From Siphonodentalium dalli (taxonomy: Eukaryota; Mollusca; Scaphopoda; Gadilida; Siphonodentaliidae), in the NCBI GenBank assembly GCA_032622095.1, contig CP136066.1, forward strand, positions 99,777,319-99,841,318: a stretch of DNA of 64,000 nucleotides. Direction: 5' to 3'. Both the position numbers and the translations under genes were made by a program. Shown in pieces: positions 11,531-23,129 of the stretch; within the stretch, counting starts at the first letter, position 1; every line of letters starts with the position of its first letter. Below the pieces are notes generated by a model, which was not told where the DNA came from, ran no database searches, and saw only the letters and a program-made list of their open reading frames with translations.

Positions 11531-11984
11531 CTGAAAAGAATAAAATTCACCCCTGATAAAGTGGTCAAGCTATATAATATTCTATGATGCTGATGGGTCC
11601 TGCATAATTGTTATGATGGTGGTATAACAAAATGATGCTGTTTAGGAATTTTGCCACTATTTTTTCACGTCGAAAATAATTTCTAACAGTGGAAGCAGCA
11701 GCTAACGGTGATCTTGCGTGATCTCTTGAAACACTCGACGCATTGGAGCATGTCAGTATATTTCCGGACATATTCCAGTTGAGTGTTTGCTCTATACCGA
11801 CAAAACGTCGGTTTGGAAAAAAAATAAAAATGAAAACAACCAAATAAATCTATTAGCACTGAGCTTTGGGTGACACATTATATACGAAGGGTTGTGAGCA
11901 AACCGTGGTACACACCTGAGGTCTAAACCATGAAGCGTAGTATACCGATGTTGTTGATATGTACTCTGATTTACCGCAGTATAC

Positions 11985-12845
11985 TCTAGTGGATACCAAG
12001 ATCATGCACCGTGGTATACCAAGGTTTTGTTGGTACACGTGGCGTTTTAATACCTATACTTGGTGTTTTAATACCCCGGCATATGTGGGTGTTTTAATAC
12101 CCACGTAGAGTTGGGAAATACCCTCGTATCCTTGGTATTTTAATACCATCGTATACTTGGGTGTTTTAATACTCTCGTATATAGTTGGTATTTTAATACC
12201 CTCATACACTATAGTCGTGGTGGTTTATACCCTCATACCCTTGTGTGTTGTAATACCCTCGTATACATGTACTTGGGTAATACCCGTGTCTATACTTTGT
12301 GTATTACTATAAAACACCAAATATACAAGGGCATACAAGGGCGTATATATACTTTTAAACCACACCAAAACCATGCACCGTGGTATACCAATGTTTGTGT
12401 ATTATGAATCACGGTTTGCTGTGGTATTTCATGGTATACTGTGATATTGTGAACACTTCACATACGTACTGGGGACAACCCACAGTATATAGAGGATCTC
12501 ACATGAGTTTCTATTGTATACGGAATTTATCAGCCGAGTTCACTAAATTCGATTGAATATTCATCGAAAACAACAATCATAAACTTCAGCGATCGCAAGT
12601 CATTTAAGATCATTTAAATAATGGTGCGACGTCATCGCACGCGCTAATATTACACGTGTATTACCAATAATTATGAAGCTGGTTTTGTGGGTTAATTATG
12701 TGATAAACTCTGGTACATCATGCTTGGTATGTGGGTAGGATACTAGGGTACTAGCCTACTATGATTATATGTTGGTGTACTGAGAAAGTATACCCAGGTA
12801 TACCAAGGTTATATCCTAGTATACGAGGGTATACCCACGTACGTT
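11985..12845. repeat. Degenerate minisatellite rich in GTATACC / TTTTAATACCC
   Basis: Between about 12045 and 12300 a unit of roughly 30 bp, TTGGTGTTTTAATACCCTCG plus TATAC, recurs about eight times with variation. GGTATACCAAGG-type motifs flank it at 12010-12035, 12375-12450 and 12790-12845. It lies downstream of the 11204-11530 exon's acceptor, within the 5.1-kb intron. Confidence 0.7.
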
Positions 12846-12849
12846 TGCA

Positions 12850-13590
12850 TATGGGATGACTTCGTCAACCCAAGACAAATATGTCTTGCCCACGAAGAAT
12901 ATATCATCATTGACAAGAAACAGATTAATACGATTGAGCACGATCGCTAAAATTGATTTCCACAGGAAAAGGTCGGCCATTGTGTAACAAGAATGAGTGT
13001 CTTGCATTGGGAACGACCTTGAGACTATTCGTGTGTTATACAACGTGTATTATACATGAATTTCGGGTTACCAAGTTCACGAAGATCATTCAGTCGTTTG
13101 ATCATTCGAACACAGCGATACGAATACGGAGGTGTGGTATTAGCGGGTTAGAAATCCCCGAAAAAACATGAGATGTGAGTGAGATTTAGTCCGCGTTTGT
13201 GTATCATGACCAATTGGGCGGTACTAACTTACCCCAAGATATGCAGAGCAATTGCATGGTAACTGCATTAAAAATTGTTAATTGCGTTTTTGGATGGCCA
13301 TGTCCTTTCTCTCACGAACTGCGCGATCTTGCATTGGTACCTGTGAAGTTTTGTCAACTTATGAAGCCCCTCTCCCAATACAAACAATTAAGCATATAAA
13401 ATGTTGACAATATGACAACTGAACATATTTGCATGCATGATTTTGTTATTTGATGGTTCTTGTTGTATTGCCTTATGGTCGATTTGGTAGCTATAACATT
13501 TGGTGGCTTTGTGTGATTTATTGTTCGTTTTAACTAATGTCGAAGCAGGGTTTTTTGCAAATGGGTAATTTCATCATATTAGTCAGCTAC
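12850..13590. other. No gene recognised (intron)
   Basis: Intronic non-coding sequence. A short GCCCCTCTCCCAATAC stretch near 13366 resembles, in reverse, the GTATCGGGAGAGGGG of the LINE 3' region at 39.7 kb and may be a LINE scrap. Confidence 0.4.
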
Positions 13591-13594
13591 TCCT

Positions 13595-13845
13595 ATATGA
13601 GCGGATATGAGCGAGCTCAAGGTCAAGGTCAATGACACGTTCCCAGGTGCAATTGGACCAGCCCAAATTGTTCCCGGGATCAAAGTAGGCATACATACCA
13701 AATTTGAGTGGGATCGGTCAAGGTCCAGAAACATGCCTACATGAGCATATATGAGAGAGGTCAAGGTCAAGGACGCGATGGCACGTGAAATTTGACCCAC
13801 CCGTATTGTTCCCGGGATCAAACTTTGCCTACCTATTAAATTTCT
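13595..13845 (-). repeat. Two ~140-bp tandem units with TTTGATCCCGGGAACAAT
   Basis: On the minus strand, two units each run from a TTTGATCCCGGGAACAATnnGGG block through (C/T)AATTTCACG or CAATTGCACC to GACCTTGACCT and a TCTGGACCTTGACCGATCC segment. The same unit occurs on the plus strand at about 34900-35060, so this is a dispersed tandem-unit repeat family. Confidence 0.75.
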
Positions 13846-13849
13846 TTTA

Positions 13850-14900
13850 ATTCAGTTATCGAATTACGTGTATACGGTTAGTTGGGGCATGGTGGTGCAG
13901 GTACATCGAACTATAATTGAAAATGTCACTATAAGGACCGAGCACATGAGTGTAGGGTCGCGAACAGACTCATATAAGTGTCGTACTGTTCGGACAATGA
14001 CACTCGAGGTAATGAATAAAATCATTAACCGGATAATTATTTTGCTCACAATCATACTCTGGACCAGTTATGTTGATTATTGAAACATATAGTCAAACTC
14101 TGTTATCCGCCACCGATATATTTCATTTTATTTCAAAATGCTTATGCTGAAACTTCCCGACCCCTTATGTAATAGTAACATATCTAGATTTGAGACATGC
14201 CTTGAGGAGATATACACTATGCACCGGTGTTCATATCGGATTTCGAATCAGGGGAAAAGCGTCGATTCGCATGCCCTTACATCTGTTTTAACATACTCGT
14301 TACTGTTATTGATTATTTGAACCTTTAACTTTGGTTACATGCCTGCTCACGACTTACTTAAAGAAATAGTGTGCACTTATTTTAGTCAATCAAACACACT
14401 GGTAGGTGAGCTAGTATTCAGGCAGTATGCAAACTAGAATAGCATATAATTAAAGTAATATTGCCAAATATTCAAACCACATTAATCGTACAATTTCAGA
14501 AACACAACGTCTGAACTACGCACAATTGTAAACGTTTGGTTCTTAGATGGGGACAAATTATTCGCTTATTAATTAACAATGATTTTTAATGGCATCGATT
14601 CCATTAACTCTTATTTCATCGTTTCTCTAAATTATTTCGACTGCATCATATGTAATGCTCGTTTCTATAGAATTCACATTTGGTGCGTTTCTTTGTCAGA
14701 TTAGGCTTTTCTTTGTATTAAAAAGCAGGCTTTTCATATCTGCAACTTGTCAATTCTTGCCCATTAGTATTCATCGCACATAATTCTAAACTTTGCTTTT
14801 AATAATTACTTATTTATCAAACTGTTAATAGCACTATGTTAATTGGATATGTTATAATGCAAATATGTTAAAAATACATACCTTACTCGTATTTAAATTC
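13850..14900. other. No gene recognised (intron)
   Basis: AT-rich intronic sequence. No coding segment or clear repeat seen. Confidence 0.45.
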
Positions 14901-14905
14901 GCGCA

Positions 14906-14963
14906 GTACTATTTTTCGCGCACCAGTCGGTGCGCGATTTTAAAACTGGGCGAAAAATAGTAC
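14906..14963. repeat. Nested hairpin GTACTATTTTTCGC / GCGAAAAATAGTAC
   Basis: Outer arms GTACTATTTTTCGC and GCGAAAAATAGTAC surround an inner 7-bp hairpin GCGCACCAGTCGGTGCGC. It lies just outside the TTAA element that starts at about 14975 and looks like a small palindromic insert. Confidence 0.7.
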
Positions 14964-14974
14964 GACTCCTGAGT

Positions 14975-15722
14975 TTAAAGGCACGTGAGGCCTTAGTTGT
15001 CGAAATTATTCATATTTGTTCTAATCACCGTAAACAGAAAAACATTAAAACGCATACAGTTTCGTTCATATATACCATAACCATCACGTAAACAGCATGT
15101 TATCATAAAGACCTAATATAATTTTATATAGTATAAATATTATAGTGTTCGGCCAATTTGAATATATCATTTATGAAAATAAATACTTTAAAGATACGGA
15201 ATGCGTTATTGTTAATGTCAAAACATGCAGCACACAGCACAGATAGCCTGTTTATCACTTTTTCATTCCTTTCTTGTTTATGGGTTTTATACATTTGTGT
15301 CGCCACGTGGCGGCTGCCTTTTGAGTTTATGATAAATCCTGTGATAGAGAAATTATTTTCAGCAAATGTTTCCTCCCAACCAGCTTGACGGATGTTTAAT
15401 CTGGTGTTGTGTTGCTGGACAAACACGTTGTTGTTGTTTACTCAGAAGATTAATGACAATAGCTGACGATTTCCGGAAAAAAGAACATCTACGCATAACT
15501 TCGTGACTCTCTTCTGATAAATATACCAACGTGCTTTTCCGGAAAAAAAACATAACAATAATCGAACTGCATTTTATCTCTTATAGGTGTGTTTTGTGGA
15601 TAATATCGCATTCATACTATCATTATACTATAGTATATTAGTATATTATTGAGGAAATGTTCATCATTTGGTAAGTTTTATTTCAAAACTATAACCCAGA
15701 AGGAAGGCCAGCCGTGCCTTCA
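14975..15722. mobile_element. piggyBac-like non-autonomous element (TTAA ends), copy 1
   Basis: The left end is TTAAAGGCACGTGAGGCCTT. The right end, AAGGCCAGCCGTGCCTTCAA, is its inverted counterpart with the TTAA decayed to TTCA. The first 140 bp are about 95% identical by eye to copy 2 at 24452. TTAA at the ends is the signature of piggyBac-type insertion. No transposase frame is present; the interior differs from copy 2. Confidence 0.72.
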
Positions 15723-16049
15723 AGCAAAATTATTTGCAAATGCAATTTCTCGGACTTAGGGATTTCTGTATGGTTCAATATGGTGCAGTTGGAAACCCCC
15801 AATAGGGATCATCTATTCACATCTAGACTATCATGCGATAATTATTTAGTTGGTGACGTCATTTGTTTGGTTGCATGCTGGTCTGTTCTCGTAATACTTA
15901 CATGTAGCGTATATGCTGTAAAAACGCATATTGTACAACGCACACTGCATACATAATTTTCCAAACCCTATATGACTAGTTGCCATTTCAATGGTGTTGA
16001 GATATTTTGACTTACTTATAATGTATCCAGAAATAGTACATTGCATATG

Positions 16050-16630
16050 CAATGCATACACTGTAAACACGTGTTTCAACCATTGTAAATGCGATTAATG
16101 TTCACCCTGTTGGTGTTTAGAGCTCTGTCTGTACTGCATTCATGCAGGAAAAAAAAAATAATAATAAACTGTAAAGTACGTTATATAATTTAATTATAAA
16201 CACTGTAAACATAAGTGTCAACCTCTAATGCGATTAATTTCAATCTCGTTCGTGTTGAGAGCTCGTTATGTATGACATGCAGCAAAAAATAAAAAAAGTA
16301 AAAGAGTTCAGTGTGTTGTACAACACACAATATGAACATAATAATGCTTAAGCCTTTTCGTTGGCGTTGAAAGCTCGTTCTCTACTTACTTAATGCATCC
16401 AAGTTAAAAAGTTAAACTGTACAGTACACTGTATAACAAAAAACATTGTAAACACATTTTTCAACCTTTAAATCCCTATACACCGTGATCTGTTTTGTGT
16501 TGAGAACTTATTAATGCATCAAGCAAAACATTAAATTAAAATACTATACAGTACGTTCTGTTAACATATAATTCAGTCTTGATAAACCGTGACACGTAAT
16601 CATCCCGTTGGTGTTGGTAGTTCGTGTATC
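16050..16630. repeat. Degenerate tandem repeat, about five units of 110-140 bp
   Basis: The recurring order is CACTGTAAACAC..TTTCAACC, ATGCGATTAAT, CGTTGGTGTTGAGAGCTCGT, GCATGCAGCAAAAAATTAAA, then AACTGTACAGTACGTTATAT. Units start near 16065, 16200, 16330, 16445 and 16565. The array abuts the donor site of the 16640-16763 exon, so it occupies the first 600 bases of that intron. Confidence 0.75.
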
Positions 16631-16639
16631 TACGCATAC

Positions 16640-16763
16640 CTCTGTCGTTTGTTGACATTTGTGAGTTCCCCGGAAGACATCCAGGGCTCCAGCTATATTT
16701 TCGTTCCGGTCACATTGGTTTATGTCAATGTTCGTTAATTCAATGTCGATGGTAGCGACTCCC
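16640..16763 (-). CDS. GPR158-like: GPR158/GPR179-like receptor: Cache-to-EGF junction exon
   Basis: This 124-bp exon has the acceptor ATTTTACAG and the donor GAG|GTATGC on the minus strand. It contributes one base to a split codon and then 41 codons: GVATIDIELTNIDINQC, a short charged loop, and FRGTHKCQQTTE. It ends in phase 0, so the next residue is the Cys that opens the 11204-11530 exon, giving TTE-C-VPKVGLGF across the junction. The RGVxxxDIxLxxxDIxQC...GTHKC...xEC pattern is what I recall from the segment between the Cache domain and the EGF-like module of GPR158-type receptors. Phase 2 on the 5' side fits the GC|G alanine codon formed with the 25591-25758 exon. Confidence 0.9.
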
Positions 16764-17440
16764 CTGTAAAATATATCAATAATATAGTTTATGTCAAGTG
16801 CGGATGGACGATGATTAAATGAATTAATTAATCATATATGTTGATGTTGCCATCAGGACGTGACAAGGGGCTTGACAAATAAGAATAACCATTGTCAGAA
16901 TTAGATGTTAATTAATATCAAGTCTCCATACATATTGTAGACATAATAGAGACGTATATGACATAACTGTTGAGATAATCTTATTGCAAATGCGTGCGTA
17001 TATACATATTAATGTTTACACATATTATTATCAATGTATTAATAGCAGAGTCGAGTGCATTTGTGGGGGGGGGGGGGGGCGTGGACCAAATCGTCGTCGG
17101 ATTAAGAATAGCATGTGGGGGTGTAGTGCACGGGGTACTTTGGTATACATTGCCAAGTTGATTACCGAGAATCGTGTATGTTGGGTGTCATATAGGGTGA
17201 TAATTTTCCTTTATATATGTGAGGCGGGGGTGTAGTATGTACGCGTACGAGTAGCAACGGAACTAAATATCGTTTAAATTCTCGGTCATATAGTCAATGC
17301 CCTATCATAGTTCTGTGCTTGCAATATGTCTCATGTGGGTGGCTAATAGATATGGGATTGATATTATGCCTCAGGCGGGTTCCAGTATCAACTGGACTTA
17401 TATAATTATTGTTCTTTTATTCTTTGATGCGAAAAGGGCG
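16764..17440. other. No gene recognised (intron); poly-G at 17065-17079
   Basis: Intronic. The only notable feature is a run of about 15 G near 17065. Confidence 0.45.
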
Positions 17441-17441
17441 T

Positions 17442-17640
17442 TCAGTTTGCAGATGTTCGGCCGAGTATAATATTAGCTCTAGGTGCGCTCAATATGGGAC
17501 ACTTAAGTAATATGTGGTATTCGTCACTAAGTTCCCTTTGGCACAAGGTGCACGTTGTGTTATGGCAGCTAACAGACTGCCGTCCTGTGAGATGGGAGTT
17601 ACCTGTTTTAACCTGGTTAAACATCTTAAATTACATTATG
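17442..17640 (-). pseudogene. LINE reverse transcriptase C-terminal zinc-finger relic
   Basis: A 60-residue minus-strand frame reads FNQVKTGNSHLTGRQ and then CTLCQRELSDEYHILLKCP followed by RANIILG. The C-x2-C-x8-H-x4-C spacing with GDEYHxLLKCP is a common ending of LINE ORF2 proteins. No reverse transcriptase domain remains upstream, so this is a 5'-truncated 3' fragment. It lies in the 8.8-kb GPCR intron on the same strand as the receptor. Confidence 0.75.
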
Positions 17641-17707
17641 AAATTGGGGCCCACAGTAACATTCGTGCAAATTGTGAGAGCTTGTATTGGTGACTTCATT
17701 CATTGGG

Positions 17708-18092
17708 TGATGATGATGATATTGACTGTCGATGATGATGTGGCAATGATGGCGCTGATTATTGCAATGACGATGATGAAAAAAAAATGAATGACGAAGA
17801 AGCGATGACGACGATAAAGACGACAATGGCGATGCCTATGGTGATGATAATGGTGACTATGCATGATATGATAATGGTGATGACGATGATAACGATGATG
17901 ATGAATGAGGTGACAATGATGATTATAGCGATGACGATGATGCTGATGATGTTGCTGATAAATCGGCGGTGACGATGATGGTTATAGTAATGATGATATT
18001 GATGATGATGATGAATGCGGTGGTGACGATAATGATTATGGTGATGATGTTGGTGATGTTGATGATGTCGATGATGATGATGACGGCGGACC
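17708..18092. repeat. Degenerate GAT trinucleotide microsatellite
   Basis: About 385 bp of imperfect (GAT)n with GGT and GAC variants. The long histidine-rich and methionine-rich frames in it are translations of the repeat and are not genes. Confidence 0.9.
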
Positions 18093-18169
18093 ATACCATG
18101 TTGTTCGGGAAAATCGTTGTATATTATGTACGTATGCGTGTTCCTTCTACGATCTTTTGTATATAATAT

Positions 18170-19490
18170 CTTATCTCAATATCCTGTCATGCTCCACGCA
18201 TGAATTAAAGAGAAATAAAGCATTTAAAAAGTGACAAATCAAAAAGGCATGAGGACGATACACTCTTAAACGTCAAACCAAACTATGATCTGAAGAAAGC
18301 TATACATGTATGGGTGCATATTGCCCACTACATGAAGCAATGAATATTTTGTGTGATATATACAAATAAGTCGCATAATATTGACACAACAAATGGTCGC
18401 GGTTTAATACTATAAATTTACATAACATGTTTGTTACACTAACTCCTGTTTGGTGATTTTTTACATTTTACATATTGCATACTATAATTCAGAAAAAATT
18501 AAAATTGAACAAGAAAGCAGTGAAGAAAGTAGGTTAAATACGTATACTTGGTGAATCAAAAGTCGATTGATTTAATCCGCCCTATGTCTGGATCCTATCG
18601 ACACTGATCCGAAGACCGTACACATCATTAGCTACTAAATAAATAGCGTTTGAAAGCATAAAACATGTAAAACATTAACAATGGAACTAATTGGAATTGG
18701 AAGTGTTTTCATAACTTTTAGTGAGGGCGAGCCTGTTCGTTTATGTCGTAGTACCGTTGTTTTCAGATCAATAACAACCAAGGGCGGTCTAATTTGTCGT
18801 GCTGTGGTGACAATTATATATATCGTTAATTGTCCACCATACTTGAAAAGTTATTGACAATATGACATAATTCATAACGGAAGAACATGGACACAAGGCA
18901 CACATGCGTATTTACAAGATCGACAAATTATTGTTACATCACGAAACAGAAAATAAGATATAATCCTCCTACGTGCAAAAGCACTGGTGCACTTGTAACC
19001 CCCAACATGCACACACGTGCTATCTCACGTTTACGCAACATGTTACACAAACTTAATAACAATGTCAGATGGCCTGAACATGCAGTGACGCTTATCCGCA
19101 TTACATTGTCCCTATATCAGAGTCATCGTTACCTGAGATCTAACTGAAATAATATAAGTAATTGAATATTGAAGCTTCTAAATAATTAGCTTTCGTAATC
19201 GATAAATATTGGAATTTATTGAAACTGAAAGTGTTCTCTTAACCTGTTTAACTCGTAATGTAAAAAAAGCTGCGTATATATGTAAACGTCGCATAACCCG
19301 TAATGCACAATTATTTGCGTAAACCCATGCACGTGTGTTTTGTTTACGATATCGCTGAACTATATAGATCGCTGGTCCACCAACGCTATATATATATATT
19401 TTTAATGGAGGTGTCATACTAAACAACGAAGAAAAGTGAACAAACAAAAATAAATAAAAATAGTCATAAATGGTGTGTGCGTGGTATATA
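18170..19490. other. No gene recognised (intron)
   Basis: Intronic sequence with chance frames only. Confidence 0.45.
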
Positions 19491-19493
19491 TAG

Positions 19494-19653
19494 AGAGTAA
19501 TCAATTGGTTCAGAGAATTACGTTAAATAATTCACGAGAGGCGAGAGTCATCGGTAACAAACGAGTGTGCGTTAGCGCACGAGTTTCTTACCTAAACGTC
19601 TCTCGCCTCGAGTGAATTATTTAACGTAATTCTCGGAACTAATTGACTACTCT
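19494..19653. mobile_element. Palindromic MITE, about 160 bp
   Basis: The arm AGAGTAATCAATTGGTTC, GAGAATTACGTTAAATAATT, CACGAGAGGCGAGAG is mirrored by CTCTCGCCTCGAGTGAATTA, TTTAACGTAATTCTC, GGAACTAATTGACTACTCT. A smaller GTGCGTTAGCGCAC-like hairpin lies in the centre. No target duplication was resolved. Confidence 0.8.
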
Positions 19654-20037
19654 ATTTATTACACTTCTGCATCAATTTGGTTCGCCAAATATGATTAAAA
19701 CACCCATAATTAATGCATGAAAGTTCCGATGTGGAGAAAGATAAACCATCGACAATTCAGCCTAGATCAATCAAAGACGTCACAAGAAATGACACAATTC
19801 ACTAGTGACATTACCATTTTTAATTAACAGCGTTTTCAATGTAAATCGCGCATAGGAGTGTAATAAAGCTATTTTGTTGTATACATTATTTCATTAATTT
19901 ATTATGTGCACGGATTTCAATGTTTAATTAAGAGTTACTTCCTATTTACCGCAGTTCCGCTAGTGTCCCTTTGCGTTTAGAAGCTTGTTATAATCTCAGC
20001 GGCTCGACCATTTCCGTAGTCGCATTGAAATAACCAT

Positions 20038-22000
20038 GTATGACATTTGACCAACCACTGTGGTGGAAAGCTCTGAACATATTTGCTTCAAAACCAGAAA
20101 ATTGTGGGCTCAAACACATTGTTCTTAGTCTGGGTGGATTTGCATATAGAGATGAGTTTTATTGGCAACATTGGTCACCTCATGGCAGATTATGGTTTGC
20201 AAGAAACCATCAAAACAATATACGCTGACCAAAAAACCTTGTGGCTTATATGCTAATCGGGAAAACTATTGAAAGAGCTCTGAGGGGGCAATAATTAATC
20301 GATGTAGCATTGCAATACAGGATGTATTTAACATTGACATCCATAAGGTATTCGACGATCAGGTCAGACAAACACCGACACACATGAATCGCATCGTTGT
20401 TCTAATGCATCATGTGATGAGCAACAAGTCAAACCAGTAATATGGCACAGGTGCAGTCACTATCGCGATGAGAGCACATGAGGCAAATATGTTATCGTAA
20501 GCGTCACCCCTTTTCAATTCTGTTTTGAGTTGCGACATCAGTATTTCTGAGGCCTGCAATGCACTACATGCGAACACCTCTCAAACAAACTGGCTGGACA
20601 TTTCCGAGGCTTGGCTGATTCAAGAACTGCCAAATTGTGGCTTAATTCAGTATACGGAAATTTTACAGCTTCTCAGAATGTTCATTTTGATCGAGAGAAC
20701 GGGGCTCGGATTTTGCATCTTAATACCCAAATGGTCACAATATTTATGCCAAGTCAGTACTTATATCTGACAAATATGCATTATCGAATGTTCATATCCG
20801 GACATAATGTTGTTTGCCGTAGTGTGAACTACTGGGCGGTCTCTCAACTTATTTGGTTATTGAAGAATTTTGCTAAAGTCTCAAAACAGCCGGACGGCTT
20901 ACCTAGGGGCGTGTGAAGACCGACCATGAACGGGTTGTATGGCTCTTGTCAAGGCCCACATTGTCTGATATTAATGATGGCATGCAATAATTCTGCGGAA
21001 CGATCTACACAACAAAGGCACAGGCAGCTCGAGAAAGGTTAGGGGCCAGAATGATACACTGTCATCGAGCACTTAATTGACAGAAATCCATTCAAATGCG
21101 AATCGTCTTTGAGACCGTGTTGTGGCAGGTTTCCTTTTAAGTCTATAGGATGATCTATTATAAGTAAATGAATGGCAAAAAAAGTAGCTGATTTCAAGTT
21201 TGAAACTTCAAGCTATACAACTGAACCACACATATTGCCTTAAAGTTGGGGACGACATTATTAAAGTAGACCCGATGGTCCAACGACTTGCTCAATATTC
21301 AATACCATACCACGACATGAACTACTAGATGTATATTGTCTATTGTGTAGATACATTTCCTCTATTCTTGAGTCGCCAATTGATTTGCAACAAGTCGGTA
21401 TTCTCAAAAATGATTTAAGTACAAAAGCATTACCTTGTGCTTGTGTTGATAGTTGATTTACAATTTATGATCGATGGTGGAATTCTTCTTCAATTACTTC
21501 GGTGCTAAAAGGGGCAAACATACAGTAAAATACGCGACTATTATATCGAGTACACAAGAACGAAACAAATGAGAGCACCCGTCGTCCGCGAACTGTTTTG
21601 GGGCCAGGTGTAGAGGTTGGCGTGGGCAATTCCACCGTTCTGAGTGATAAAAAATGCACAATTCCTTCCAGACAAGAAAAACAAGTAGGCATTCGTCAAA
21701 ATATTGAGCACTTGTATGACAAGAAGAGGAATTAAAACAGCCCATGCCGAATCAGACGGAGATGTACTCATCACTGAAACCCCGCTGAAATATTCAGAAA
21801 ACGTTCCTGTGTGTTTGGATGGTGATGACACCGATTTACTTGTATTACTTGCCCATGATGCTTCCCTTCACTCCAACCATGTATACATGTTGCAACGAAG
21901 AAACCATGTCTTTTAGTGTCATGAACAGTTTTTCGACGTCATCTTTCGTGATGGGGATTGAATCAAGTTTCGCGAGCATTCGTTTCGAGAAGTCAGGAAG
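20038..22000 (+). pseudogene. Frameshifted copy of a multi-copy invertebrate gene family with a C-terminal PIN/FEN-like acidic domain
   Basis: Pieces of one protein appear in order but in changing frames. At 20040: TFDQPLWWKALNIF and LKHIVLSLGGF, then, after a frameshift, MSFIGNIGHLMADYGLQETI. At 20610-20760: SRTAKLWLN, then, shifted, YTEILQLLRMFILIERTG. At 20840-21060: WA, GLSTYLVIEEF, SLKTAGRLT, WLLSRPTLSDIN. At 21660-21890: LPDKKNK, AHAESDGDVLITETPLKYSE and DGDDTDLLVLLAHDA. The last part, with DGD and DDTD acidic pairs, looks like the active-site region of PIN/FEN-type nucleases. I recall the FDQPLWWKA...SRTxKLWL...GLSTDLVIEQ...DDTDLLVLL order from uncharacterised, highly repeated proteins in marine invertebrate genomes, but I know no function. 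There are at least four frameshifts and many stops. It is antisense to the GPCR gene within its 8.8-kb intron. Confidence 0.75.
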
Positions 22001-22019
22001 GGGCTTCCCATAACTGTTC

Positions 22020-23030
22020 TTAATAAATATTTCTTTTAGGACATTTGGTTTTCTCTTATCGCCACATACGCGGAAATATAACTGGATCGAACGGGAAGAA
22101 TAGCATTTGATATCGAGTTTCGTGGAGTTGATGGATTTTCATTTTCGACAATGATTTAGAATTATGTTTGTTATCTAGGAGGCTGTAGGCATTTTTACGA
22201 CTTGTAAAGACAAACATTTCCTGCACTAGTTTAAGAGTTATTTAGGAGTCTTAACGTAGGTTAGGTTAGGAGGTGTTAGATTTCCTTCAGATTTGAATGT
22301 TAGGATTTTGTGTTAGGATTTTGTGGCTGGTGCAGGATATTGTGGTAAGAATTTGCTCTTAGAAATACATTAAAATTATAATTGTTATTAGAAGTGTCTT
22401 GTATATTCTCTATCTGTTAAACTCTGCGTTAGAAGTCTCAGCAAATTATCTTAGATGATCTGATTGCTTTAATGTAACTGTACGTAAAACCACTCGGCAA
22501 CATACAATTCTCTCCATACTGTTGCTCTTTACATTATTTGGTGGCAGTGGTGGTGAATGATATTGGAGACAGAGAGACATAAGTTCATCTCCTCAGCTTC
22601 CAGATACATTTTCCGCGAGACGATTATATTGACACCCAATTTATCTGGTATCGCATTGTTAGAGTACCTGCGAGTCACAACCAGGCCAGAAAAACCCTTA
22701 AATTGCCTGTTGACGGTACAACCATTTGATATTGTGATGGAAAATGGAGACGCTCAATAATATTTATAACCTTGGTGTAAACAATATTTATTTAAAAAAT
22801 CAAACATATCACACAAACACAATACACAGAGATAAATAGAGATTTAGGAAGAGGATTGGACAACAAGCAAAATGCTTTTTTAAAGTCCTCTCCTCGTGGA
22901 ACAAATGTTACCTCAAGTGACAGAAATATCGCTTGAGGTAAAGCAGACGGGATAAATAGTCGTGTTTGATTGGAATGTATTTACTTATTTAGGATTGAGA
23001 TATGGGTATAAAATTGTAATACGGGAGTTA
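22020..23030. other. No gene recognised (intron)
   Basis: Non-coding. A short run of GTTAGGATTTTGT-like repeats occurs at 22255-22330. Confidence 0.45.
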
Positions 23031-23035
23031 AGGAT

Positions 23036-23122
23036 GAGTGAGAGAGAGAGCGCGCGAGAGAAAGAGAAAGAGAGAGAGCGTGAATGAGAGAAAGAGAGTG
23101 AGTGAGTGACGGAGAGAGGTTT
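23036..23122. repeat. GA-rich microsatellite
   Basis: Imperfect (GA)n with GAGC, GAAA and GAGT variants. Confidence 0.9.
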
Positions 23123-23129
23123 GACACAA

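Noticed and set aside
17759-18094. 111-codon His-rich minus-strand frame and Met/Asp-rich plus-strand frames
   Set aside because: They are translations of the degenerate GAT microsatellite; no domain or splice context.
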